Shown: positions 48,242 through 55,234 of the stretch, one piece after another
Numbering within the stretch: position 1 is the first letter of the stretch
Layout of the letters: the number at the start of each line of letters is the position of its first letter
Assembly (NCBI GenBank): GCA_903930435.1
Contig: CAIYYN010000061.1
Coordinates: forward strand, 110,637-174,636
DNA length: 64,000 bases
Direction: 5' to 3'
DNA from: an uncultured Hyphomicrobiales bacterium
GTDB taxonomy: Bacteria > Pseudomonadota > Alphaproteobacteria > Rhizobiales > Ancalomicrobiaceae
Position numbers and translations under genes: made by a program
The notes under the pieces: model-generated
Told to the model about the DNA's origin: nothing
Database searches by the model: none
What the model saw: only the letters and a program-made list of their open reading frames with translations

Positions 48242-48679
48242 TCAGCGACTCGTTCCACGGAAGACGTTCAGGAGGAACAACAACTGGGCAACACCCGTCG
48301 CCACGTTTCCGGCAAAGGTGACTTTTTCGCCCCAGGCAAAATCCGTAAATGTCTGGCCACCAATCGTTCCGGTGTAGGTCAGGTTAAGCGCCAGCGCGGC
48401 GCTGCCACCGATCAGGGCGATCAGACCAGCCAAGGCGATGATCAAATGCAAACCAGCTGAAAAGCTCATCCGGCTGCCAACAGTTTCAATGTATTCAGAG
48501 GTGGTTGAAATCGAACTGTAAAACAGTCCGGCCAGCATCATGCTGATCCAGCCGTACATGAGTGTTGTGTTGCCAACCGCAGATAGTTTCATATCTTGTT
48601 GATATTGCATATAAATTGTCAATGAAACTGCCGCAAGGCCGCACAGCGCGCCAAAACGCAAGAACAAATTCCCCGTCAT
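48242..48679 (-). CDS. Unrecognised small membrane protein
   Basis: 145 residues with about four hydrophobic segments (near residues 5-22, 40-55, 72-98 and 122-140) joined by short loops; no cysteine pair, metal ligand or enzyme motif is evident apart from a few conserved-looking Gly and Ser. I do not recognise the family. GGGAGTAG lies about a dozen bases before the ATG, supporting translation. It is flanked by parE and the isochorismatase-like gene on the same strand but with gaps over 100 bases, so it is probably transcribed alone. Confidence 0.6.
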   Translation of the reverse strand: MTGNLFLRFGALCGLAAVSLTIYMQYQQDMKLSAVGNTTLMYGWISMMLAGLFYSSISTTSEYIETVGSRMSFSAGLHLIIALAGLIALIGGSAALALNLTYTGTIGGQTFTDFAWGEKVTFAGNVATGVAQLLFLLNVFRGTSR

Positions 48680-48811
48680 CTAACTACTCCCGGTGCCCGT
48701 TCCGCCAGCTTGAATTCACAGATGGATCTTAACCATACGCATCCCGTCAATCCAGCGGAATATGCATTGAGTTTCAATATGCAGCTGTTGCCTGAGATGA
48801 TCCTATTGAGC

Positions 48812-49441
48812 TCAGTTGATCATCTCGCCACGTGTCAGCTTGACGTGGCCGGGCAATCGAGGTCCGCTGGTCAGCTGCCAGAGGGTCATTTGCTCGCCAA
48901 AGGGCGTTTCAGCCGAGCAGCCGTCGATTGGCACGATCACATCATAGCCCCGGAAGACAGCTTCGCTGGCCGTGTAAAGGACCGCACCATTGGAGACGGT
49001 GCCGACCGTGATCACGGTCTTGATCCCGTGCTCTTTCAGGGTTTTGTCGAGGTCGGTATTCAGGAACTTGTCGGGACCGGACGAAAATACGGGGTCGGTC
49101 TCATTTGGCTTGATGCGTTGATCGATGCTGGCCGTGCTGGTCGCGCCACCGAGCGTGTAGACGACGAACATGCCCTTGGCGCGGGCCTTGTCGAGCAATG
49201 CCTTGACGGCCGGGATCGTTGCGACGCAACGCGGACGCTTTTCGGCATCGCAGGGCGGGCTGTTGAAGTCGAGCATCAGGAGAGCAGTTGTCTTGATGTC
49301 GGGGGTCACGGCTTCCAGTTTGGGTGCTGGCGGCGCGGTGACGCTGGCCCAGTCCGTGATGACATCTGCCGCGAGCGCATTGCCTGCCAACAGTGCACCG
49401 CCGATAAGTCCGGAGATAAACGTGAAGCGAAAGGTTTGCAT
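48812..49441 (-). CDS. Exported isochorismatase-fold protein lacking the catalytic Cys
   Basis: 209 residues from ATG 49441. Residues 1-24 form a Sec signal (GLIGGALLAGNALA). The mature part has the isochorismatase-like hydrolase fold: LLMLDFN with Asp58, FVVYTLGG, GPDKFLNTDLD with Lys125, and the strand VITVGTVSNGAVLYTASEA. In active members the last segment carries the nucleophilic Cys; here that position is Ala153 (NGAVL). Asp and Lys of the triad are kept but the nucleophile is lost, so classical amidase or cysteine-hydrolase activity is unlikely. Two other cysteines near residues 64-72 and one near 165 may form disulfides in the periplasm. A binding or structural role is possible. Confidence 0.8.
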   Translation of the reverse strand: MQTFRFTFISGLIGGALLAGNALAADVITDWASVTAPPAPKLEAVTPDIKTTALLMLDFNSPPCDAEKRPRCVATIPAVKALLDKARAKGMFVVYTLGGATSTASIDQRIKPNETDPVFSSGPDKFLNTDLDKTLKEHGIKTVITVGTVSNGAVLYTASEAVFRGYDVIVPIDGCSAETPFGEQMTLWQLTSGPRLPGHVKLTRGEMIN

Positions 49442-49579
49442 CGTTCTTGCCTCTGGATGAGCCTGAGAGTGTCCGCGAGTTGGTCGCAACCCCGCGAACT
49501 CCTTATCACAATCCAGATTGTCGCACCTGAAACATGTTGGCAAACACATTCACAATGCTGGCATCGACGCATTGACCGG

Positions 49580-51178
49580 TCAGCCAGTGCGCCCCCGATT
49601 GATGAGACACGCGCCGGTTATCGCCGTGGCGATGAGGATGGGCACCAGGCAAATCGAGTTTCCCGCTGCCAGAAGCCCGGCGGCACCCGCCCAGGCAATA
49701 CCGGTAAAGGTTTCGGCCAATGTTGCGAGCCGCGAGGAGCGCTGACGGCGTCGGAACTGGCTGCGTCGCGCCTGCGTGCGAAACCGGAACTGGATAATGG
49801 TTGCCGAGCCAACAGCCAGCCCTGAGAAGATCAAGCCAAAGAAGGCCGTCAGTGGTGCTCCAAGCCCGAGTGCCAGCAAAAAGGGGCCGCTGACCCAGGC
49901 AACGGCAAGCGCGACGGCCTCAATTTTCGCCCTTAAAGCAAGGTTATCGCGTATCGGGGCTGTCGTGATCAGGTCCGGTGCATCTTCGGCAGAGATAGCG
50001 AGCCAGGCAAGACCACCGGCCAACTGACCGGATGCCATCACGATAACGGGCACAAGGATCGCCAATGTACCCGCCTTATCGCCGAAATTCCGCCAGAGCA
50101 GAAGCGCGGGCGGGACAAGATAAAGAATCTGCATCAGGCTCTGCGACACGAGCCAGGGATCGCGCAGAATCAGCCGCAATTCCTTTTGCCGTAACGCTTT
50201 CGCGGGAGAATTCGCGCGACCGAACTGCGTCCGGCGCGTCGACACAGCCTTTTGTTCTGATATGCCAGCTGCCGTGACGACCATTTCCGCGAAGCCGTTC
50301 GACATCCGGTAAATTGTTGCAGCCAGTGCGGCGAAGGACGCCATCAGCAATAGAGAAATGGCGAGCGGATTGCCCATGGCGGCCTTGGCTGGCAGCCAGA
50401 TCAGACTGGAGGGCTGAGGGAGCACGGCGAGGATCGTCGGGTCCGAAATCAGGGCAAGGCGGGACAGGGTGCCCGATTTCAGGATGGCGGGTACTTGCCC
50501 GCCGATCACGGCAGTCGCCCCCAGAACGGCACCGATCACCTGCGCCATCAGGCGCGTCCGCCTCGGGCCAATCCACCGAAACAACCCGCCGGTGATCAGC
50601 AACGCGAGCGTTTGCGATAGGGCAGAAAGCGCCAGCAACACGCAATAACCGCCGAGCCAGCCGATCCCATGGGCAAACGCCAACATGTCGATGAAGGGCA
50701 GGATCAGGAAGCCGACGAGGGACGCTGTCGCAATGGTCGTCGCCACCATGCGGACGGCGAACAATTTGCGTGATGAGGCCGGCGACGACAGGATCAGTTC
50801 AAGATCGCCACGCACGTAAAAGGCGCGGGTCACGGCTTCCATCGCCTGCGCAATCATCATTGTGAACAGGCTGACGATGGCAAGGCTTGCGACCAGCAAG
50901 GCAAAAGGCGATTCGGACTGGTTCACAAGCGCCTTGGCCGGAATGAGCGCAACAAATTCATAGGCGATACCGTGCAGGGCGATGACAATCAGCGCCGAGA
51001 TGATCGCGACCTGAGTGGTCTTGCCGCGCGGGATCCAGTCGCGGAAGGCCAGGCGGATTTCGTGCTGGATGAACCAGCCCACGGTCGCCACATCAACCGT
51101 GTTGCGTCTGGCAACATGTTGATCGGACGAGGATGCTGCTCCGGAGAGTGTTGAGTCCGGGGGTGCCAGTGTCGTCAC
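49580..51178 (-). CDS. ABC transporter permease (ABC-2 type)
   Basis: A 532-residue integral membrane protein. A cytosolic N-terminus of about 35 residues is followed by roughly 11-12 hydrophobic segments in two halves joined by a polar loop (about residues 325-355, KALRQKELRLILRDPW), a layout typical of exporters that carry two fused permease halves. Paired with the ATPase gene upstream by an overlap of a few bases (ATGA). Substrate unknown. Confidence 0.88.
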   Translation of the reverse strand: MTTLAPPDSTLSGAASSSDQHVARRNTVDVATVGWFIQHEIRLAFRDWIPRGKTTQVAIISALIVIALHGIAYEFVALIPAKALVNQSESPFALLVASLAIVSLFTMMIAQAMEAVTRAFYVRGDLELILSSPASSRKLFAVRMVATTIATASLVGFLILPFIDMLAFAHGIGWLGGYCVLLALSALSQTLALLITGGLFRWIGPRRTRLMAQVIGAVLGATAVIGGQVPAILKSGTLSRLALISDPTILAVLPQPSSLIWLPAKAAMGNPLAISLLLMASFAALAATIYRMSNGFAEMVVTAAGISEQKAVSTRRTQFGRANSPAKALRQKELRLILRDPWLVSQSLMQILYLVPPALLLWRNFGDKAGTLAILVPVIVMASGQLAGGLAWLAISAEDAPDLITTAPIRDNLALRAKIEAVALAVAWVSGPFLLALGLGAPLTAFFGLIFSGLAVGSATIIQFRFRTQARRSQFRRRQRSSRLATLAETFTGIAWAGAAGLLAAGNSICLVPILIATAITGACLINRGRTG

Positions 51179-51978
51179 GCGGCATTCTCCGCAGGCCTTG
51201 CGCGATCACCGGCTTCCTGATTGACCAGATCAAGGAACACGTCCTCAAGGCTCGAAGAGGCCTTCCCGGCATGGGCGCGCAATTCGTCAAGCGTGCCTTC
51301 AGCAATCAGTCGACCGCCAGCGATGACACCGATCCGCTCGGCCATCCGTTCGGCGACCTCCAGGATATGGGTCGTCATGATGATGGTCACGCCAGCGCGG
51401 ACGCGTTGCAAAAGTACGTCCTTGACGATGCGTGCAGATCCGGCGTCGAGGCCGGTCAGGGGCTCGTCAAGAATGATCAGGCGCGGGTCATGGACCAGTG
51501 CACCGGCCAGGGCCACCTTTTGCCGCATGCCTTTCGAGAAGCCTTCACAGCGCTGGTTGGCGTGGGCCGACAGTTCCAGCCAGTCGAGCAATTCATGCGC
51601 GCGATGCTCGGCGACGTCAGGCGGAATGCTCCACAGTCCAGCAACGAATTCGAGATATTCAATCGGGCTGAGCTTGTCATAGATCATCGGCTCGTCCGAA
51701 ACCCAGGCCGTGATCCGTTTTGCCGCGACAGGATCAGCGAGCGCATCGATGCCGAAGATCGAGACTGCGCCTGCATCCGGTTTCAACAGGCCCGCAACCA
51801 TGCGAAGCGTCGTTGTCTTGCCGGCACCGTTCGGACCAAGCAGGGCATAGAATTCGCCCGCGCGCACGGTGAGATCCAGATGATCAACGGCGGGGCGGTC
51901 GAAGGTCTTGACGAGGCCGCGTACTTCCAGTGCCGGGGGCGTTGCAGCCGAATCCGGGCGGTCAAGGTTGGTCAGCAT
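51175..51978 (-). CDS. ABC transporter ATP-binding protein
   Basis: About 267 residues. Walker A is GPNGAGKTT near residue 50; the Q-loop and signature region give EGFSKGMRQKVALAGALVHDP (signature FSKGM, close to LSGGQ variants of the export-type CcmA/NatA branch); Walker B is LIILDEPLTGLDAGSAR; the H-loop is IIMTTHILEVAERM. The C-terminal part is of the export-type (short) kind. It forms a two-gene operon with the permease. ATG 51978 is chosen; a TTG two codons earlier has a slightly better-spaced AGGA. Confidence 0.92.
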   Translation of the reverse strand: MLTNLDRPDSAATPPALEVRGLVKTFDRPAVDHLDLTVRAGEFYALLGPNGAGKTTTLRMVAGLLKPDAGAVSIFGIDALADPVAAKRITAWVSDEPMIYDKLSPIEYLEFVAGLWSIPPDVAEHRAHELLDWLELSAHANQRCEGFSKGMRQKVALAGALVHDPRLIILDEPLTGLDAGSARIVKDVLLQRVRAGVTIIMTTHILEVAERMAERIGVIAGGRLIAEGTLDELRAHAGKASSSLEDVFLDLVNQEAGDRARPAENAA

Positions 51979-52132
51979 GGGCAAGGCGATCCTTCGTCAA
52001 TTCTCCGGATCAGTCTAATGCTCATGCGTTAAGGTGAGGCCAATAGATTACGTTAAGAGAATGTCTCATCAGCGATTTGGCGAGACCGGATGACGATGTC
52101 GCCTCATTCCAACGTGCATGCCGAATCCCTCA

Positions 52133-53206
52133 TTAAAGCTCGGCCGTGACCCCATCTGTCGATTGGCGCTCGATGATGTGGCAGGCGAGTTCCACGCGGC
52201 GCGGCGGCAGTTTTACGCCACCGAGGTCTTCCAGCAAAAGTTCCAGTGAGGCGGTGCCGATGTCGCGCATCGGGATATGCACCGTCGTCAGGGGTGGATT
52301 GAAAAAGGCCGACTGGGGTAAATCATCCATGCCGATAATCGAGACGTCGCTGGGGACGTTGACGTTGCGTGCTGTCAGGCCTGCGGTCGCACCCACCGCG
52401 AGACTGTCGCTGGCCGCAAGAATGGCTGTAAAATCCAGCCCACGCTCGACAATCCGGGTCTGGATGGCCTGGGATGCCAGTTCGGGCAACCAGTCATCGA
52501 CCTCGACAATATAGTCCGACATCCAATCGCCTGCGTGGCCCTTCATGGCATCCCGCCAGCCCTCAAGCCGATGCTCGATTGTCTGACGTCCCGGTCGCAT
52601 CAGGAACAGAATACGCCGGTGGCCGAGTTGCATCAGATATTGCGTCGCCATCCGCGCTGCCGCCCGATTGCACGGCGCAACACTTGAGAGGCGCATGTAG
52701 GGATCTTCGCCGTTGACGAGCACGATCGGCTTGGTGGCAGCATTGGAAAGCGATAGTAGTTCTTCGTCATCCAGACTGAGGAAAAGGCAGCCAGCGATCG
52801 ACGGGGAGTCATTGGCTTCCGCCAACACCTCCGACAGTTCCGACGGGCTGGCAATGGCGCGGGTCACGATCTCGACGCCAAGCACGCGGGACCGGGCGTT
52901 GATCCCGTCAAGTACCTGGAAGGTAAACTGGTTTCGGATATCGTTGACCATCGCCACACTACTGGCGACGAGCAGCACTTGTCGACCCGCAACCGATGTC
53001 GGGACGGCATAGTTCAATTCCTTTGCGGCTTCGATGATCTTCGCCCGCAGATCGGGATTCACACCCTTTCCGCCAGCCAGAGCGCGGGACGCAGTCGAAA
53101 CCGACACGCCACACTTCGTGGCGAGGTCCTCCAGTCGAACGCGACGACTTGGTTTGCCCCGTTTACCGGGCATGGGTTTCTGCACGTGACGTTCCTTCCC
53201 TATCAA
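52133..53206 (-). CDS. LacI-family transcriptional regulator of the uronate cluster
   Basis: A 357-residue repressor-type protein. The DNA-binding helix-turn-helix is VRLEDLATKCGVSVSTASRALAGG, with a hinge helix after it, then a periplasmic-binding-protein-like effector domain. Divergent from the GH105-kduI-kduD genes, so it most likely senses an unsaturated uronate or its product and represses the cluster. The region between 53207 and 53300 is AT-rich and contains a perfect palindrome suited to LacI binding. GntR-type KdgR is the usual regulator of such pathways in other groups; here a LacI member takes that place. The function is inferred from position. Confidence 0.88.
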   Translation of the reverse strand: MIGKERHVQKPMPGKRGKPSRRVRLEDLATKCGVSVSTASRALAGGKGVNPDLRAKIIEAAKELNYAVPTSVAGRQVLLVASSVAMVNDIRNQFTFQVLDGINARSRVLGVEIVTRAIASPSELSEVLAEANDSPSIAGCLFLSLDDEELLSLSNAATKPIVLVNGEDPYMRLSSVAPCNRAAARMATQYLMQLGHRRILFLMRPGRQTIEHRLEGWRDAMKGHAGDWMSDYIVEVDDWLPELASQAIQTRIVERGLDFTAILAASDSLAVGATAGLTARNVNVPSDVSIIGMDDLPQSAFFNPPLTTVHIPMRDIGTASLELLLEDLGGVKLPPRRVELACHIIERQSTDGVTAEL

Positions 53207-53241
53207 CTAAGGATTTTCTGCAAAATGCAAAAAATTTTCAA

Positions 53242-53251
53242 ATTGCGCAAT
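53242..53251. promoter_or_regulatory. Candidate LacI-family operator
   Basis: The perfect palindrome ATTGCGCAAT has the central CG typical of LacI-family operators and lies between the divergent regulator and the GH105 gene. A second imperfect site, TGCAAAATGCA (53219-53229), lies nearby. Confidence 0.4.
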
Positions 53252-53300
53252 AAGTTTGTATGTGGAAATTTTAGGCAACAAGAGATTGGGGAGTCATGTG

Positions 53301-54401
53301 ATGCCGCCTTCGAGGACTGAGCTGGAAAATTGTCTGGGGCGTCTGGTTACGGGCATGACAAGCCTCAAGGCCGACGGTAGGTTCGACGAGCCGAATCTCG
53401 ACGGCACCGCAGGCGATTACGTCAGCTTCAGCGCATGGGAATGGCCGCAGGGCGTTGGCCTCTATGGCCTTGTGCGGCTATGGGATTTCACGCGTGATCC
53501 CGCGCTTCTGGCCCAGATCGAGGCCTGGTACGAGCGTCATCTGGCCAAGGGCTTGCCCGTCCTCAACATCAACACGACCGCACCCATGCTGGCGCTCTCC
53601 GTCCTTTGGGCGCGGACACGCGATCCCCGCTGGGAGCCAGCGTTGAGGGATTGGGCGGATCGGGTGATCACCGAATGTCCGCGCACGCCGGGTGGCGGCT
53701 TCCAGCACAATGTTTCCGACAAGATCAACGACAATGAACTCTGGGACGATACGCTGTTCATGTCGGCACTGTTCCTGGCCAGCTACGGGCAAGCTGCGGG
53801 ACGGAAAGACCTTGTCGACGAGGCCTTGCAACAATTCCTCGTGCACGCGCATTACCTCGCCGATACCGAAACCGGGCTCTGGTTCCATGGCTGGACGTTC
53901 GAGGGACGGCATAATTTTGCCCGCGCCCGCTGGGGGCGTGGCAATTCCTGGATCACGGTTAGCATCCTTGATCTCATGGATATGGCCGAGATTTCCGGCC
54001 CGATCCGGGCCTTCCTGCTCGGCATCCTGGAATCGCAGATCGAAACGCTGCTCAAGCTGCAATCAGCCGAGGGCGCCTGGCATACGCTGCTCGATGATCC
54101 GACGTCCTATCTCGAAATCTCTGCAACGGCGGGGATCGGTTATGGCCTGATGAAGGCCGCGCGTCTCGGTCTTGGACCGAAGGGCTGCCGCGAAGCGGGT
54201 CTGCGGGCGCTGGAGGCCGTCATCAAGCATATTGATGCGCGGGGTATGGTCGATCAGGTCTCCTATGGCACCCGGATGGGACATGACCTGCAATTCTACA
54301 AGGATATTCCGATCCATCCCACTGGTTATGGCCAGGCACTTGCGATCCTGTGCGTGACCGAGGGTCTGATCAATTCAGCCGACACGGAGGCAGTCGCATG
54401 A
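53301..54401 (+). CDS. GH105-like unsaturated glucuronyl/galacturonyl hydrolase
   Basis: A 366-residue cytosolic enzyme that removes the unsaturated uronate produced by polysaccharide lyases from oligosaccharide ends (rhamnogalacturonan-type substrates are the usual ones). It has the (alpha/alpha)6 barrel of GH105/GH88: WEWPQGVGLYGLVRLW near residue 40, NDNELWDDTLFMSALFLA with the catalytic Asp, HGWTF, and the WGRGNSWITV segment typical of YteR/YesR-like enzymes. ATG 53301 has GGGGAG about ten bases upstream. The stop overlaps the kduI start. Confidence 0.9.
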   Translation: MPPSRTELENCLGRLVTGMTSLKADGRFDEPNLDGTAGDYVSFSAWEWPQGVGLYGLVRLWDFTRDPALLAQIEAWYERHLAKGLPVLNINTTAPMLALSVLWARTRDPRWEPALRDWADRVITECPRTPGGGFQHNVSDKINDNELWDDTLFMSALFLASYGQAAGRKDLVDEALQQFLVHAHYLADTETGLWFHGWTFEGRHNFARARWGRGNSWITVSILDLMDMAEISGPIRAFLLGILESQIETLLKLQSAEGAWHTLLDDPTSYLEISATAGIGYGLMKAARLGLGPKGCREAGLRALEAVIKHIDARGMVDQVSYGTRMGHDLQFYKDIPIHPTGYGQALAILCVTEGLINSADTEAVA

Positions 54402-55234
54402 CCATGCGCGTACTTTACGGCGCTTCGCCGCTTGATGTGAAAACCTATGACACAGCCCGCCTGCGCGCTGAATTCCTCATCGAGGGTCTGTTCAAGTCCG
54501 GTGAGATCGAATTCGTCTATACGCACGTTGACCGGATGATCGTCGGCGGCGCGGTTCCGACCACCCAGTCCCTGACCTTTGGCTCCGGCGAGGACGTCGG
54601 CACCGAGTATTTCTTTACCGCGCGCGAAATGGGCATTGCCAATCTTGGGCAGCCCGGCACGGTGACTGTCGATGGAACGCGCTACGCGCTGGCCAATCGC
54701 GATATCCTCTATGTGGGGCGCGGCGCGAAGGAGATCGTGCTGGCAAGCGATGACGCGTCATCTCCGGCGCGGTTTTACATGAACTCGGTCCCGGCTGGTG
54801 CCGATATCCCGCACCGGTTGATCACCCGGGCAGAGGCCAAGCCGCTCGACCTCGGCGGCGAGGCACGCGCCAACAAGCGGCAACTGCGCATGTACATTCA
54901 CCCGGAAGTGTCACCGTCCTGCCTTCTGCTGATGGGCATCACCGATATGGCGCCCGGCAGCATCTGGAACACGATGCCGCCCCACCTGCACGAGCGGCGG
55001 ATGGAAGCCTATGTTTATTTCGACCTCTCGGATGAAGATCGTGTCGTGCATCTGATGGGCCGCCCGGAGGAAACCCGGCATCTGATCGTTGCCAATGGCG
55101 ACGCGGTTCTGTCGCCGGCGTGGTCGATCCATATGGGCGCAGCGACCGGACCCTATGCCTTCGTGTGGGGCATGACGGGTGAAAATCAGGCGTATAACGA
55201 CGTGGCACCAGTTGCCGTGAAGGACTTGAAATGA
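54398..55234 (+). CDS. kduI: 5-dehydro-4-deoxy-D-glucuronate isomerase
   Basis: 278 residues, the same length as E. coli KduI. Converts 4-deoxy-5-ketouronate (the product released from unsaturated uronates) to the 2,5-diketo form in the cytosol. A double-cupin fold with zinc ligands seen in the MPPHLHERRMEAYVYFD stretch (two His and a Glu) and a later His in PAWSIHMGAAT. ATG 54398 has GGAGG seven bases upstream and overlaps the GH105 stop; its own stop overlaps the next start in the same way, so translation of three genes is coupled. Confidence 0.95.
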   Translation: MTMRVLYGASPLDVKTYDTARLRAEFLIEGLFKSGEIEFVYTHVDRMIVGGAVPTTQSLTFGSGEDVGTEYFFTAREMGIANLGQPGTVTVDGTRYALANRDILYVGRGAKEIVLASDDASSPARFYMNSVPAGADIPHRLITRAEAKPLDLGGEARANKRQLRMYIHPEVSPSCLLLMGITDMAPGSIWNTMPPHLHERRMEAYVYFDLSDEDRVVHLMGRPEETRHLIVANGDAVLSPAWSIHMGAATGPYAFVWGMTGENQAYNDVAPVAVKDLK

